Shown here: piece after piece, positions 4,937 to 5,181 of the stretch | Numbering within the stretch: position 1 is the stretch's first letter | Layout of the letters: each line of letters starts with the position of its first letter | Assembly: GCA_035291605.1 (NCBI GenBank) | Contig: DATDRS010000297.1 | Coordinates: 1-5,181 of the forward strand | Length of the DNA: 5,181 nucleotides | DNA from: DATDRS01 sp035291605 | GTDB lineage: Bacteria > Chloroflexota > Anaerolineae > Anaerolineales > UBA6663 | Direction of reading: 5' to 3' | Program-made: the position numbers and the translations under genes | Notes under the pieces: generated by a model | Databases searched by the model: none | Seen by the model: the letters and a program-made list of their open reading frames with translations, nothing else | What the model was told of the DNA's origin: nothing

Positions 4937-5181
4937 TCAGTTCAATGATTCGAGATGAGCAATCGTCTGCGGGCCGTCGGGCATCACGCAGACGCGCGGG
5001 CCGTATTGGGATCGCAATGCGGCCACCGTCCCGGCGAGGTCGCGGCACGGCGTGAACAGCGCGCGCCGGATTTGCTCGTCGGTCAGGCCGTCGCTGTACA
5101 CGTACACGTCGGCCCGGAGTTGAATCTGCGCCTGAATCTGAATCTGCCATTGGTCGTGCGCGCAGAAACCGGGACGGGCCA
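4937..5181 (-). CDS. LarA-family nickel-dependent 2-hydroxyacid racemase/epimerase, C-terminal fragment
   Basis: The minus-strand frame ending in TGA at 4937-4939 is open to the right edge and gives the last 80 residues of a protein whose start is outside the window. The motifs AHDQWQIQIQAQIQ (7-20), VYVYSDGLTDEQI (25-37), LFTPCRDLAGTVAAL (41-55) and VCVMPDGPQTIAHL (63-76) match, from memory, the conserved C-terminal end of the LarA family. LarA-type enzymes use a nickel-pincer nucleotide cofactor to racemise lactate; homologues act on other 2-hydroxyacids, including malate and, reportedly, D-gluconate. The nickel-coordinating histidines and the pyridinium-linked lysine lie further N-terminal and cannot be checked. 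Beside a sugar-catabolic operon, a sugar-acid epimerase is as plausible as a lactate racemase. The next gene starts 61 nt downstream in the same orientation, so cotranscription is possible but a hairpin separates them. Confidence 0.82.
   Translation of the reverse strand, partial: ARPGFCAHDQWQIQIQAQIQLRADVYVYSDGLTDEQIRRALFTPCRDLAGTVAALRSQYGPRVCVMPDGPQTIAHLESLN

Noticed and set aside
3817..5055. 412-codon open frame on the plus strand opposite the Gfo/Idh gene
   Set aside because: It spans a gene, an intergenic hairpin and part of the LarA-like gene, and has no family motif. It is an antisense shadow.
5085..5145. CAGATTCAGATTCAG near-tandem repeat at the right end
   Set aside because: It encodes the IQIQAQIQ segment that fits the LarA family C-terminus, so it is explained by coding sequence.
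4737..5150. 137-codon minus-strand frame crossing from the LarA-like end into the Gfo/Idh start
   Set aside because: It is out of frame with both real genes and of low-complexity Arg/Pro composition.

Overview
The window is GC-rich bacterial DNA in which every supported gene lies on the minus strand, so transcription runs from the right end to the left. Short A/T-flanked palindromes in every intergenic gap, the gene content and the protein style suggest a member of the Chloroflexota, perhaps Anaerolineae-like. This assignment rests on recall of similar repeats and is only moderately secure.

In transcription order the window holds five genes and one remnant. (1) 5181-4937 is the C-terminal end of a LarA-type, nickel-pincer-dependent 2-hydroxyacid racemase/epimerase family protein, cut by the window edge. 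(2) 4875-3679 is a complete Gfo/Idh/MocA-type NAD(P)-dependent oxidoreductase behind a textbook Shine-Dalgarno sequence. (3) 3587-2442 is a xylose-isomerase-family TIM barrel with an altered metal site. (4) 2368-839 is a full-length xylulokinase (xylB) of the FGGY family that appears to carry an in-frame repeat insertion. (5) 731-633 is a roughly 32-codon remnant of the N-terminus of a short-chain dehydrogenase (SDR), frameshifted and cut off. (6) 646-1 is a TauE/SafE-family membrane permease, truncated by the left window edge; its start lies inside the SDR remnant.

Genes 1-4 read as one catabolic operon for a sugar or sugar acid: epimerisation or racemisation of a hydroxyacid, NAD-linked oxidation or reduction, aldose-ketose isomerisation, and phosphorylation of a ketopentose to feed the pentose phosphate pathway. 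The SDR remnant suggests the operon once had another dehydrogenase at its 3' end, lost when the TauE/SafE gene became adjacent. The substrate cannot be read from the sequence.

Each of the four gaps between genes (61, 91, 73 and 107 nt) holds a different palindromic element, and a fifth repeat-like block lies inside xylB. None has a clear U-tract, so I call no intrinsic terminator. No tRNA, rRNA, CRISPR array, transposase or convincing promoter was seen. No stretch over 300 nt lacks a gene.
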